Positions 22,032 to 30,899 of a DNA stretch of 43,182 bases are shown piece by piece. The stretch's first letter is position 1. Each line of letters opens with the position of its first letter. This DNA comes from Streptomyces pinistramenti (GTDB taxonomy: Bacteria > Actinomycetota > Actinomycetes > Streptomycetales > Streptomycetaceae), in contig NZ_JAJCXB010000056.1 of the NCBI RefSeq assembly GCF_020564935.1, positions 1 through 43,182 of the forward strand, read 5' to 3'. A program made the translations under genes and the position numbers. The notes under the pieces were generated by a model, which searched no databases, had not been told where the DNA came from, and saw only the letters and a list, made by a program, of their open reading frames with translations.

Positions 22032-24034
22032 AGCGATACTTCCGTGGGCCGGTCATGTGGATCGTGCTGGCCGTCCTCGCCGTGGTCGTGTTGATGCAGG
22101 TCGTCGGCTCGTCCGGCGGCTACAAGACGGTGGACACCGGTCAGGTCGTCAAGGCGATCACTGACAACCAGGTGAAATCCGCCGAGCTGACGACCGGCGA
22201 CGAGAACAAGATCAAGGTCGAGCTGTCGGGCGACCACAAGATTCAAGGCTCCAACAAGCTCCAGGCGAGCTACATCGGCGACCAAGGCGTCGATGTGGCC
22301 AAGAACCTGCAGGCCAAGTACCAGACCGGCGAGATCAAGGACGGTTACACCGTCTCCCCGTCGAAGCAGAACCCGTTCGTCGGTGTGCTGCTGTCGCTGC
22401 TCCCCTTCGTCCTCATCGTTGTCGTCTTCCTGTTCCTGATGAATCAGATGCAGGGCGGCGGCTCCCGGGTGATGAACTTCGGGAAGTCGAAGGCGAAGCT
22501 GATCACCAAGGACACGCCCAAGACGACGTTCTCGGACGTCGCGGGGTCGGACGAGGCGGTCGAGGAGCTCCACGAGATCAAGGAGTTCCTCCAGGAGCCG
22601 GCGAAGTTCCAGGCCGTCGGCGCCAAGATCCCGAAGGGCGTGCTGCTGTACGGCCCGCCCGGAACGGGCAAGACGCTGCTGGCGCGCGCCGTCGCGGGCG
22701 AGGCCGGCGTGCCGTTCTACTCGATCTCCGGCTCCGACTTCGTCGAGATGTTCGTCGGTGTCGGTGCCTCCCGGGTGCGCGACCTCTTCGAGCAGGCCAA
22801 GGCGAACGCCCCGGCGATCGTCTTCGTCGACGAGATCGACGCCGTCGGCCGGCACCGCGGTGCGGGTCTCGGCGGTGGCCACGACGAGCGCGAGCAGACG
22901 CTCAACCAGCTGCTCGTCGAGATGGACGGCTTCGACGTGAAGGGCGGCGTGATCCTCATCGCCGCCACGAACCGCCCGGACATCCTCGACCCGGCGCTGC
23001 TGCGCCCCGGCCGTTTCGACCGGCAGATCGCCGTCGACCGTCCGGACATGCAGGGCCGGCTGGAAATCCTCAAGGTGCACCAGAAGGGCAAGCCGGTCGC
23101 CTCGGACGTCGACCTCACGGCCGTCGCCAAGCGCACCCCCGGCTTCACCGGTGCCGACCTGTCCAACGTCCTCAACGAAGCCGCTCTGCTGACGGCCCGT
23201 AGTGACGCGAAGCTGATCAACAATCACTTCCTGGACGAGGCGATCGACCGCGTCGTGGCCGGCCCGCAGAAGCGGACCCGGATCATGTCGGACAAGGAAA
23301 AGAAGATCACCGCGTACCACGAGGGCGGACATGCCCTGGTCGCGGCGGCCTCCCCGAACTCCGACCCGGTCCACAAGATCACGATCCTGTCCCGCGGCCG
23401 GGCCCTGGGCTACACCATGGTCCTGCCCGACGAGGACAAGTACTCCACCACCCGCAACGAAATGCTCGACCAGCTGGCATACATGCTGGGCGGGCGCGCG
23501 GCGGAGGAGCTGGTCTTCCACGACCCGACCACGGGTGCGGCGAACGACATCGAGAAGGCCACCGCCACGGCCCGCGCGATGGTCACGCAGTACGGCATGA
23601 CCGAGCGGCTCGGTGCCATCAAGTTCGGCACCGACAACTCCGAGCCCTTCCTGGGCCGCGAGATGGGTCATCAGCGTGACTACTCCGAAGAGGTCGCCGC
23701 GCTGGTCGACGAGGAAGTCAAGAAGCTCATCGAGACCGCGCACAACGAGGCGTGGGAGATCCTGGTCGAGAACCGTGACGTGCTCGACAACCTCGTCCTG
23801 ACGCTCCTGGAGAAGGAGACGCTGGGCAAGGAGGAGATCGCCGAGGTCTTCAAGCACATCGTGAAGCGCCCGGCCCGCCCGGCGTGGACCGGCTCCTCGC
23901 GGCGTACGCCGTCGACCCGCCCGCCGGTGCTGTCCCCCCGGGAGCTGTCACCGGCCAACGGCACGGTGCAGCCGACCGCCACGGTCTCCACGGAGAAGGC
24001 GGAAGCTCCGGAGGAAAACCGACCGGAGAGCTGA
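22022..24034 (+). CDS. ftsH: ATP-dependent zinc metalloprotease FtsH
   Basis: 670-residue membrane-bound AAA+ protease for quality control of membrane and some cytosolic proteins. Helix 1 is about residues 11-28 and helix 2 about 117-140, with an extracytoplasmic domain between. Walker A is GPPGTGKT from 211, Walker B IVFVDE at 266-271, and the second region of homology contains ATNRPDILDPALLRPGRFDR (315-334). The zinc motif HEGGH is at 433-437. The C-terminal tail is Pro/Ser/Thr-rich. The start MDVKRYFRGPVMW is the family start in Streptomyces. It lacks its own ribosome binding site. Confidence 0.97.
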   Translation: MDVKRYFRGPVMWIVLAVLAVVVLMQVVGSSGGYKTVDTGQVVKAITDNQVKSAELTTGDENKIKVELSGDHKIQGSNKLQASYIGDQGVDVAKNLQAKYQTGEIKDGYTVSPSKQNPFVGVLLSLLPFVLIVVVFLFLMNQMQGGGSRVMNFGKSKAKLITKDTPKTTFSDVAGSDEAVEELHEIKEFLQEPAKFQAVGAKIPKGVLLYGPPGTGKTLLARAVAGEAGVPFYSISGSDFVEMFVGVGASRVRDLFEQAKANAPAIVFVDEIDAVGRHRGAGLGGGHDEREQTLNQLLVEMDGFDVKGGVILIAATNRPDILDPALLRPGRFDRQIAVDRPDMQGRLEILKVHQKGKPVASDVDLTAVAKRTPGFTGADLSNVLNEAALLTARSDAKLINNHFLDEAIDRVVAGPQKRTRIMSDKEKKITAYHEGGHALVAAASPNSDPVHKITILSRGRALGYTMVLPDEDKYSTTRNEMLDQLAYMLGGRAAEELVFHDPTTGAANDIEKATATARAMVTQYGMTERLGAIKFGTDNSEPFLGREMGHQRDYSEEVAALVDEEVKKLIETAHNEAWEILVENRDVLDNLVLTLLEKETLGKEEIAEVFKHIVKRPARPAWTGSSRRTPSTRPPVLSPRELSPANGTVQPTATVSTEKAEAPEENRPES

Positions 24035-24061
24035 TCGCCAGGGCCCGACAGGACCCGGAAT

Positions 24062-24104
24062 GAATGCCGCGCCTCACAGGTTCTAGCCTGGAGGCGCGGC
24101 ATTC
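24062..24104 (+). terminator. hairpin between ftsH and folE
   Basis: GAATGCCGCGCCTC (24062-24075) and its exact complement (24091-24104) form a 14-bp stem; inside the loop CAGG and CCTG add four more pairs around TTCTAG. It lies 27 bases after ftsH and 38 before folE. It may end ftsH transcription. Oddly, the loop and the right arm contain TAGCCT (24084-24089), which could be a folE -10. Confidence 0.6.
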
Positions 24105-24142
24105 CGCGTGGGGGAGCCGGCGCAGAAGGAACGAGGCACCAC

Positions 24143-24748
24143 ATGACCGACCCTGTGACGCTGGACGGCGAAGGCGCGATCGGCGAGTTCGACGAGAAGC
24201 GCGCCGCGGACGCCGTCCGCGAGCTGCTCATCGCCGTCGGCGAGGACCCGGACCGCGAGGGCCTGCGGGAGACGCCGAACCGGGTGGCGCGGGCGTACAG
24301 CGAGATCTTCGGCGGGCTGTGGCAGAAGCCCGAGGACGTGCTGACGACGACGTTCGATCTCGGTCATGACGAGATGGTGCTGGTCAAGGACATAGAGGTC
24401 ACGTCGAGCTGCGAGCACCACCTGGTGCCGTTCGTCGGCGTCGCGCACGTCGGCTACATCCCGTCGTCCGACGGCAAGATCACCGGCCTGTCGAAGCTGG
24501 CCCGGCTGGTCGATGTGTTCGCCCGCCGCCCGCAGGTGCAGGAGCGGCTGACGACGCAGATCGCCGACTCGCTGATGAACATCCTGGAGCCGCGCGGCGT
24601 CATCGTCGTCATCGAGTGCGAGCACATGTGCATGACCATGCGCGGCGTCCGCAAGCCCGGGGCCAAGACCACCACGTCGGCGGTGCGCGGTCAGCTCCGT
24701 GACCCGGCCACCCGCGCCGAGGCGATGAGCCTGATACTGGCCCGCTGA
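24143..24748 (+). CDS. folE: GTP cyclohydrolase I
   Basis: 201-residue enzyme that converts GTP to 7,8-dihydroneopterin triphosphate, the first step of folate synthesis. The zinc ligands are C90 and H93 in SSCEHHLVPF and C163 in ECEHMCMTMRG; GLSKLARLVDVFARRPQVQERLT is the classical family segment. The ATG has AAGGAACGAGG upstream. It is separated from the other folate genes by two unrelated genes and followed by a very strong terminator. Confidence 0.97.
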   Translation: MTDPVTLDGEGAIGEFDEKRAADAVRELLIAVGEDPDREGLRETPNRVARAYSEIFGGLWQKPEDVLTTTFDLGHDEMVLVKDIEVTSSCEHHLVPFVGVAHVGYIPSSDGKITGLSKLARLVDVFARRPQVQERLTTQIADSLMNILEPRGVIVVIECEHMCMTMRGVRKPGAKTTTSAVRGQLRDPATRAEAMSLILAR

Positions 24749-24753
24749 GCGCA

Positions 24754-24808
24754 CGGAAAGACCGCACGGCCCGTACGGGGGAAACGTACGGGCCGTGCGG
24801 TCTTTCCG
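24754..24808. terminator. 24-bp perfect-stem bidirectional terminator
   Basis: Arms 24754-24777 and 24785-24808 are perfectly complementary around the loop GGGGAAA. One arm holds GGAAAG and the other CTTTCC, so an RNA from either strand gives a long GC stem. It lies between the convergent folE and esterase genes, 6 bases after the folE stop. Confidence 0.85.
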
Positions 24809-24830
24809 CCCGCGCGGGCGGCCGGCGGGG

Positions 24831-25946
24831 TCAGACCTTGAGGCGGCCGCCGAGCCATTCCATGGCGGCCGGGATCTCCCGGCGCCAGGTGTTGAAGTTG
24901 TGGCCGCCGCTGTCGAGGATGATCGACGAGACGTGCGAGGGGGACTTCGTTCCCTTGATGAACTTCAGGGTGTCGCGGAAGTTGCCCTCGCCCTGCTTGC
25001 TGCTGGTGACCAGGAAGCTCGCCTTCGGGGCCGGCAGGTTCTTCTGACGCCACAGCAGGTTGTTCTCGCGCTCCAGCTGCTTGTCGCCGCCGAAGAGCGC
25101 GCCGGTGGTGGCGTCGAGCGGGGCCTTGTAGCTGCCGGAGAGCGCGACGGCGCTGGAGAACGCCTCGGGGTGGCGCATGGTCATCTTCAGGGCGCAGTAG
25201 CCGCCGGTGGAGTCGCCCATGACGCCCCAGCTCTTGGCGTCGGGGCCGACGCGGTAGTGCCCGGCGATGTCGCGGCGCAGGTCCTTGGTGAAGAACGTCT
25301 CGGTCTGCGGGCCGCCGGGGACGTCCACGCACTCGGTGTCCCGCGGCGGGGCCACGGTCGGGCGCATCATCACCAGGACGGTCGGCTGCATCCGGCCGTG
25401 CTTGTGCAGCTCGTGCTGGGTCTGCGGGAAGTGCAGCTTCTTGTAGAGCGCTTCGGCGGTGCCGGGGTAGCCGGTGAGCACGACGGCGGCGGGGAACGTC
25501 TGGTGTGCGTGCGCGCGCTGGAAGTACTGCGGCGGCAGGTAGACGAAGGCCGGGCTGGTGATGCGGGACTGCTCGCCGCGTATCAGGACCTTGTCTATGC
25601 GGCCGGCGACGTCCGGCCGGCCTGCGCCGCGGACGCTGAAGCGTTCGCTGCCCAGCGTCTGGAGCTGGGTGCCGTCCGGTCCCGTCTTGTAGTTGGTCAC
25701 CACGCCTGGTTCCTGCTCCTGGCCGAGGAGGTCGGCCCAGGAGGCGTAAAAGCCGAACGCGTTGTTGGCGAAGAGGCCGACCGCGGCGAACAGCGATATC
25801 TGGGTGACGAGCAGCAGCCCGACGCGGCCCAGGACCGGGCGCCAGCTGCGGCCGGAGAGCCGTGGCCAGACCCAGATTGTGACGATGAACAGCGCCACGG
25901 CGATGACGACAGCAAGAATCAGCACTTTTTTGCTGGTGAGACCCAT
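24831..25946 (-). CDS. membrane-anchored alpha/beta-hydrolase (esterase family)
   Basis: 371 residues. Two N-terminal hydrophobic helices (about 8-28 and 38-60) anchor it in the membrane; the rest is an esterase D-like domain outside. The nucleophile is S246 in GVMGDSTGGYCALKM and the catalytic histidine is probably H349 in DSGGHNFNTW. The domain resembles mycolyltransferase/Ag85-type and FrsA-like esterases; substrate unknown. I chose the ATG at 25946 (MGLTSKK), with GGAAGAAAG upstream, over one ten codons earlier. It is divergent from the lysyltransferase gene, suggesting a shared envelope role. Confidence 0.85.
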   Translation of the reverse strand: MGLTSKKVLILAVVIAVALFIVTIWVWPRLSGRSWRPVLGRVGLLLVTQISLFAAVGLFANNAFGFYASWADLLGQEQEPGVVTNYKTGPDGTQLQTLGSERFSVRGAGRPDVAGRIDKVLIRGEQSRITSPAFVYLPPQYFQRAHAHQTFPAAVVLTGYPGTAEALYKKLHFPQTQHELHKHGRMQPTVLVMMRPTVAPPRDTECVDVPGGPQTETFFTKDLRRDIAGHYRVGPDAKSWGVMGDSTGGYCALKMTMRHPEAFSSAVALSGSYKAPLDATTGALFGGDKQLERENNLLWRQKNLPAPKASFLVTSSKQGEGNFRDTLKFIKGTKSPSHVSSIILDSGGHNFNTWRREIPAAMEWLGGRLKV

Positions 25947-26086
25947 GAGGTGCTTTCTTCCGAGCGGCCGGCCCATCCGTCCGCTGATGGAACCCCGAGC
26001 CCTGAAACGCCGTCATACAGGGCGCAAAAAGTCCAGATGCTGCGACAAGGCTCGCACGTTCTCTCGACCCGGGCGACGGGAAAGTG

Positions 26087-27934
26087 ATGTCTGACAGGCT
26101 AGATGGCGAAAAGTCGGAGACGGTTGCGTGGCGCACGCCACGCTGGCTCCGCGGGCCGCGGCCCGAGTCGGTTCCGCGGATCGTCGGCACGGCCGGTGCC
26201 TTCATCGGCCTGCTCAACCTCGTGGCGGGTATCTTCCCGCGGTTCCGGCACAGCAGGATGCACGCACTGGCCGAGGTGCTGCCGGGCGCGGTCAGCCCGC
26301 TGGCGGCCGCCGCGTCCCTCGTCGTCGGCATTCTGCTGCTCCTCCTGGCGCACGGCCTCAAGCGGCGGAAACGGCGGGCCTGGGCGGCCGCCGTGGCGCT
26401 GCTCCCGGTCGGTATCGCCGCGCAGCTCGTCTACCGCCACTCCTTCATCGGGGCGGTGCTCTCGCTGGCACTGCTGACGTTCCTGCTGTGGCACCGCAAG
26501 GAGTTCGCCGCGCTGCCGGACCCGCGCAGCCGCTGGAAGGCGGTGGCCAACGCCGTGGTGCTGGGCGGCGCCAGCTTCGGCATCGGCCTGGTGATCGTCA
26601 GCTCCCACCCCGGCAAGATCGTCGGCTCGCCGTCCCTATGGGAGCGGGTGCAGCACGTGCTGTGGGGCCTGTTCGGCTTCGAGGGCCCGGTCGCCTACAC
26701 GCACCGGGTCGACTACACCGTCGGCTATTCGCTCGGCGCGCTCGGCCTGCTCACCCTCGCCACCACCGCGTACCTGGCGTTCCGCCCCGAGCATCCGGCG
26801 GCCCGGCTCACCGACGAGGACGAGTCGCGGCTGCGGGAGCTGCTGGCCAGGCACGGCGGCCGCGACTCGCTCGGCTACTTCGCGCTCCGCCGCGACAAGG
26901 GCGCGGTCTTCTCGCCGACCGGCAAGGCCGCGGTCTGCTACCGGGTGATCTCCGGCGTGATGCTCGCCAGCGGCGACCCGATCGGCGACGTCGAGGCGTG
27001 GCCCGGCGCGATCGAGCGGTTCATGGAGGAGGCGCGGGCGCACTCCTGGACTCCGGCGGTGACCGGGTGCAGCGAGACCGGCGGCCAGGTGTGGACCCGG
27101 GAGACCGGCATGGACGCGCTGGAGCTGGGCGACGAGGCGATCGTCGACGTGGCGGACTTCACTCTCTCCGGGCGCGCGATGCGCAACGTGCGGCAGATGG
27201 TCAAGCGCATCGAGCGCAACGGCTACGAGACCCGGGTGCGCCGGGTGCGCGATCTGGAGCCGGCCGAGCTGGCGCTGGTCCAGCGGGCCGCGGACGCCTG
27301 GCGGGACACCGACACCGAGCGCGGCTTCTCCATGGCGCTGGGGCGGATCGACGCGGTGACCGACGGCGACGCGGTGATAGCCACCGCGCACCAGGCGCCC
27401 GCCGAGGGCGAGGAGCCCGGCCCGTTCGGCGACCTGAAGGCCATGCAGCACTACGTGCCGTGGGGCGGCGACGGCATCTCGCTGGAGTTGATGCGCCGCG
27501 ACCGCAGCGCCGACCCCGGGATGAACGAGCTGCTGATCGTCGCCGCGCTGCAGGCCGCGCCGGAGCTGAAGATCCAGCAGGTGTCGCTGAACTTCGCGGT
27601 CTTCCGCTCCTCCCTGGAACGCGGCGAGAAGCTGGGCGCAGGGCCGGTCATCCGGGTGTGGCGCGGGATGCTGATCTTCCTGTCCCGCTGGTACCAGATC
27701 GAGTCGCTCTACAAGTTCAACGACAAGTTCCGGCCCCGTTGGGAGCCCCGTTTCGTGGTGTTCCGCAACAGCCGGGACATCCCGCGGATCGGCCTGGCGG
27801 CGCTCCAGGCCGAGGGCTATCTGGAGCTGGGCCTGCCGCGGGCGCTGCGCCGCCGCAAGTCCGCCCCGCCGCGGCCCTGCGCGCACACGGCCGCGCCCCG
27901 GCAGGCCGCGGGCGCCATGGAGAACGTGGCCTGA
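26087..27934 (+). CDS. phosphatidylglycerol lysyltransferase-like membrane protein (DUF2156)
   Basis: 615-residue protein related to the membrane half of MprF and mycobacterial LysX. About six membrane helices in the first 230 residues are followed by a DUF2156 GNAT-like catalytic region with LLARHGGRDSLGYFALRRDK, AVCYRVISGVMLASGDPIG and SLNFAVFRSSLERGEKLG. It would move lysine or another amino acid from tRNA to phosphatidylglycerol, changing surface charge; no attached lysyl-tRNA synthetase domain is present, unlike LysX. The ATG at 26087 follows GGGAAAG. Confidence 0.88.
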   Translation: MSDRLDGEKSETVAWRTPRWLRGPRPESVPRIVGTAGAFIGLLNLVAGIFPRFRHSRMHALAEVLPGAVSPLAAAASLVVGILLLLLAHGLKRRKRRAWAAAVALLPVGIAAQLVYRHSFIGAVLSLALLTFLLWHRKEFAALPDPRSRWKAVANAVVLGGASFGIGLVIVSSHPGKIVGSPSLWERVQHVLWGLFGFEGPVAYTHRVDYTVGYSLGALGLLTLATTAYLAFRPEHPAARLTDEDESRLRELLARHGGRDSLGYFALRRDKGAVFSPTGKAAVCYRVISGVMLASGDPIGDVEAWPGAIERFMEEARAHSWTPAVTGCSETGGQVWTRETGMDALELGDEAIVDVADFTLSGRAMRNVRQMVKRIERNGYETRVRRVRDLEPAELALVQRAADAWRDTDTERGFSMALGRIDAVTDGDAVIATAHQAPAEGEEPGPFGDLKAMQHYVPWGGDGISLELMRRDRSADPGMNELLIVAALQAAPELKIQQVSLNFAVFRSSLERGEKLGAGPVIRVWRGMLIFLSRWYQIESLYKFNDKFRPRWEPRFVVFRNSRDIPRIGLAALQAEGYLELGLPRALRRRKSAPPRPCAHTAAPRQAAGAMENVA

Positions 27935-28010
27935 GCGGGCCGCACCGGGTGCGCGTGCGGTGGCCGGTGGCCACCGCGTAGGCGCTCGGTGCACCGCCTA
28001 CGCTGGTGAC

Positions 28011-28916
28011 ATGAGTACCTTGCGTGACCGGGTGGCCGGACTTCCGGACTGGGACCGCTGTGCGGTGATGGGCGTGGTGAACGTCACGCCCGATTCGTTC
28101 TCCGACGGCGGCCAGTGGTTCGACACCGAGCTGGCCGTCAAACACGGTCTCGATCTGGTGGCGCAGGGCGCCGACCTGGTGGACGTGGGCGGCGAGTCGA
28201 CCCGGCCCGGCGCCGCGCGGGTGGACGAGGCCGAGGAGCTGCGCCGCGTCGTCCCCGTCGTGCGGGAGCTGGCCGCCGCGGGTGTCGTGGTCTCCGTCGA
28301 CACGATGCGGGCCGCGGTCGCCGAGCAGGCGATCGAGGCGGGGGCGCGGCTGGTCAACGACGTGAGTGCGGGCGCCGCCGATCCGGCGATGGTGCCTGCG
28401 GTGGCCGCCGCGTACGTCCCGTTCGTGGTGATGCACTGGCGCGGCCGGTCCATCGACATGAACAACCGTGCCGTCTACGCGGACGTCGTCGGCGAGGTCG
28501 TGGACGAGCTGGGCCGCAGCATGGAGCGGGCGGTGGCCGGCGGGATCGATCCGGAGCGGATAGTGATCGACCCGGGTCTCGGTTTCGCCAAGGAGGCCGG
28601 GCACGATCTCGCGCTGATCGCCCAGCTGGGCAGGCTGCGCGCCCTGGGACGCCCGCTGCTGGTGGCCGCTTCGAGGAAACGGTTCCTGGGCAGGGTGCTG
28701 GCGGGCGGCGAAGGAGCCGCCCCGCCGCCGGCCCGGGAGCGGGACGCGGCGACGGCGGCGGTGTCGGCGATCGTGGCGCGAGAGGGGGCCTGGGCGGTGC
28801 GGGTGCACGAGGTGCGGGCGAGCGCGGACGCGGTGCGCGTGGCCCGTGCGGTGGAACGCGCGGCGGGCGCCGCCGGCCGCGAGGACAAGACGGCGAACGC
28901 GACGGGAACGGTGTGA
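28011..28916 (+). CDS. folP: dihydropteroate synthase
   Basis: 301-residue TIM-barrel enzyme that joins p-aminobenzoate to the pterin pyrophosphate; the sulfonamide target. MGVVNVTPDSFSDGG (residues 20-34) and VDVGGESTRPGA are the two PROSITE-type signatures; VIDPGLGFAKEAGHD and ASRKRFLG carry further active-site residues. TACGCT (27999-28004) lies six bases before the ATG, with no ribosome binding site, so this is a likely leaderless promoter. Its TGA overlaps the GTG of the next gene by four bases, which marks a folP-NTF2-folB-folK operon. Confidence 0.95.
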   Translation: MSTLRDRVAGLPDWDRCAVMGVVNVTPDSFSDGGQWFDTELAVKHGLDLVAQGADLVDVGGESTRPGAARVDEAEELRRVVPVVRELAAAGVVVSVDTMRAAVAEQAIEAGARLVNDVSAGAADPAMVPAVAAAYVPFVVMHWRGRSIDMNNRAVYADVVGEVVDELGRSMERAVAGGIDPERIVIDPGLGFAKEAGHDLALIAQLGRLRALGRPLLVAASRKRFLGRVLAGGEGAAPPPARERDAATAAVSAIVAREGAWAVRVHEVRASADAVRVARAVERAAGAAGREDKTANATGTV

Positions 28917-29413
28917 GCGGCTTGCGCCCACGTACGGACATCGAGCTGGTCGAGCAGGCGAACACGACCCTGTACGAGACCATCGAGCGCGGCGATCACG
29001 AAGCCATGTCCGGGTTGTGGCTGGACGGCCAGGTCAGCGTGGTCCATCCGGGCTGGCCGGTGCTGCGCGGGCGCGGTGAGGTGCTGCGCTCGTACGCGCT
29101 GATCATGGCCAACACCGAGTACATCCAGTTCTTTCTCACCGATGTCGAGATCGATGTGATCGGTGACACGGCGCTGGTGACGTGCACGGAGAACATCCTC
29201 AGCGGCGGGCCCGCCGAGGACGACGGATCGGTGGGGCCGCTTATCGGCCAACTGGTCGTGGCGACGAATGTCTTCCGGCGTACCGAGGACGGCTGGCGGG
29301 TGTGGTCGCACCACGGCTCGCCGGTGCTGACGGACGGCGAGGGCGAGGGCGACGAGGACGGCGAGGACGAGGACGGCGCCGCCGGGTCCGGCGGGGCTCC
29401 CGGCGTGGTGTGA
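28913..29413 (+). CDS. NTF2/SnoaL-like protein in the folate operon
   Basis: 166 residues. The first 135 fit the cone-shaped NTF2 fold (ELVEQANTTLYETIERGDHEAMSGLW, then VVHPGWPVLRGRGEVLRSYALI, and GWRVWSHHGSPV), as in small ketosteroid isomerase-like proteins. The C-terminal 25 residues are Asp/Glu/Gly-rich and probably disordered. The GTG at 28913 overlaps the folP stop (GTGTGA), so it is translationally coupled. Function is unknown; its fixed place between folP and folB suggests a role linked to pterins. Confidence 0.88.
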   Translation: MSGLRPRTDIELVEQANTTLYETIERGDHEAMSGLWLDGQVSVVHPGWPVLRGRGEVLRSYALIMANTEYIQFFLTDVEIDVIGDTALVTCTENILSGGPAEDDGSVGPLIGQLVVATNVFRRTEDGWRVWSHHGSPVLTDGEGEGDEDGEDEDGAAGSGGAPGVV

Positions 29414-29778
29414 CGGGCCGTCGGGCCGTCGCCGTTCGGGGTCTTCGGGTGCGCGCCGGGGCGGTGACGGGCGTCAGCGGGGTGATCGGGAGCGCACCCG
29501 TTCGAGCCAAGTGAGGTGTGGGTAGGGGTGGGGAGCGCGGTCCGGGGTAACGGGGGTAGGAGGCCGCGCAGGCGGCCTCACAGCTGTCCGGGCCCGGCGT
29601 GCCGGGTGGGTTCCTAGCAGCAGCGAGGGGCCTTGTCCATAGCCCCCATGGGCGAGCGCTGTCGGTGTTCGCAGGTAGATTCGACGACGGGCGGTGTGCC
29701 GGACGGTTCGGCGCATGTCCGGAATTCCGACGAGCAGTGGCGCCAGAGGTGCCAGTGGGACCAGTGGGAGTGATTCGC
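29414..29778 (+). other. 365-base stretch before folB with no supported gene
   Basis: A GC-rich spacer. It holds a GGGCCGTC direct repeat just after the NTF2-like gene, a -10-like TAGATT at 29676-29681, and a tandem 9-base repeat CCAGTGGGA (29752-29760 and 29761-29769) that ends in the folB ribosome binding site. The folB frame is open leftward to 29599 but that part does not resemble FolB. Confidence 0.4.
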
Positions 29779-30138
29779 GTGGATCGTGTCGCGCTGCGTG
29801 GGCTGAAGGCCCGAGGGCACCACGGGGTGTTCCCCCGAGAACGCGAGGAGGGCCAGACCTTCATCGTGGACCTGGTGCTGGGTCTTGACACCCGTCCGGC
29901 AGCGGCCACCGACGACCTCGCGAAGACCGTGCACTACGGCGTGGTGGCCGAGGAGGTGGTGGCCGTCGTCGAGGGCGATCCGGTCGACCTCATCGAGACC
30001 CTCGCGGAGCGGATCGCCTGCCAGTGCCTGAAGCACGAGGGGGTGCAGGAGGTGGAGGTGGTGGTGCACAAGCCGGATGCCCCGATCACCGTCCCCTTCG
30101 ACGACGTGACCATCACCATCACCCGGAGTCGAGTATGA
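29779..30138 (+). CDS. folB: dihydroneopterin aldolase
   Basis: 119-residue enzyme that splits dihydroneopterin to hydroxymethyl-dihydropterin and glycolaldehyde. VDRVALRGLKARGHHGVFPRE at the start, GQTFIVDLVL, and the ETLAERIA and VVVHKPDAPI segments carry the conserved Tyr/Glu/Lys pocket. I chose the GTG at 29779, with GGGAG eight bases before it; GTG 29770 would add three residues. Its stop overlaps the folK ATG (ATGA at 30135-30138). Confidence 0.95.
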   Translation: MDRVALRGLKARGHHGVFPREREEGQTFIVDLVLGLDTRPAAATDDLAKTVHYGVVAEEVVAVVEGDPVDLIETLAERIACQCLKHEGVQEVEVVVHKPDAPITVPFDDVTITITRSRV

Positions 30139-30728
30139 CCAGCAGTGACCCGACCGTTCAGCCGGTGCCCGCCTCCGTGGTGGAGCAGGTCGATGCGGCG
30201 GATGTGACCCTGTCCAACCCGAAGCGCGCCGTGATCTCCCTCGGCAGCAACCTCGGCAACCGCCTGGAGACGCTCCAGGGGGCTGTCGACGCACTGGAGG
30301 ACACCCCGGGACTGCGGGTCAAGGCGGTCTCCCCGGTATACGAAACCGAGCCGTGGGGCGTGGCTCCGGGCTCGCAGCCCTCGTACTTCAACGCCGTCGT
30401 ACTGGTCAAGACGACGCTGCCGCCGGACTCCCTCCTGGAGCGCGGGCACGCGATCGAGGAAGCCTTCGAGCGGGTACGGGACGAGCGCTGGGGCCCGCGC
30501 ACCATCGACGTCGACATCCTCGCCTACCAGGACGTGGTCTCCGACGACCCGCGGCTGACGCTGCCGCACCCGCGCGCCCATGAGCGTGCCTTCGTGCTGG
30601 TGCCGTGGCACGACGTCGACCCGTCGGCCGAGGTCCCCGGGCACGGCCCGGTCGCCGAACTGCTGGCCTCGGTCGGCAGCCAGGGCGTGCAGGCGCGCGC
30701 CGACCTGGAACTGCACCTGCCCGAGTAG
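30135..30728 (+). CDS. folK: hydroxymethyl-dihydropterin pyrophosphokinase
   Basis: 197-residue HPPK, which activates the pterin with ATP for FolP. SLGSNLGNRLETLQGAVDAL, VSPVYETEPWG, FNAVVLVKT, RWGPRTIDVDIL and LPHPRAHERAFVLVPW are all family blocks; the D-x-D magnesium ligands are in TIDVDIL. An N-terminal extension of about 30 residues is less conserved. The four-base overlap with folB shows coupling. TAGGCT at 30733-30738 just after the stop may start a transcript for the next gene. Confidence 0.95.
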   Translation: MTSSDPTVQPVPASVVEQVDAADVTLSNPKRAVISLGSNLGNRLETLQGAVDALEDTPGLRVKAVSPVYETEPWGVAPGSQPSYFNAVVLVKTTLPPDSLLERGHAIEEAFERVRDERWGPRTIDVDILAYQDVVSDDPRLTLPHPRAHERAFVLVPWHDVDPSAEVPGHGPVAELLASVGSQGVQARADLELHLPE

Positions 30729-30899
30729 TCGTTAGGCTTGCGGGTCGCGTACGGCGTCCGGGCCGCGCGATGTGGTTGCGTACGGCGTGACGCACGGCGT
30801 GATCGCCGAGGCCGCGGTGGCGCGGGATGCGGGTGTACGTGACGGACGAGTCGATCAGGACAGCGGGGCAGCCATGAGGGCGCAAGGGGCGATGGCTCG

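Noticed and set aside
21980..23857. 625-codon minus-strand open frame opposite ftsH
   Set aside because: Antisense shadow of a highly conserved gene; Leu/Asp/Arg/Val-rich with no domain.
26128..27981. 617-codon plus-strand frame overlapping the lysyltransferase gene
   Set aside because: It is out of frame with a gene that has clear membrane helices and DUF2156 motifs; the product is Arg/Gly/Ala-rich.
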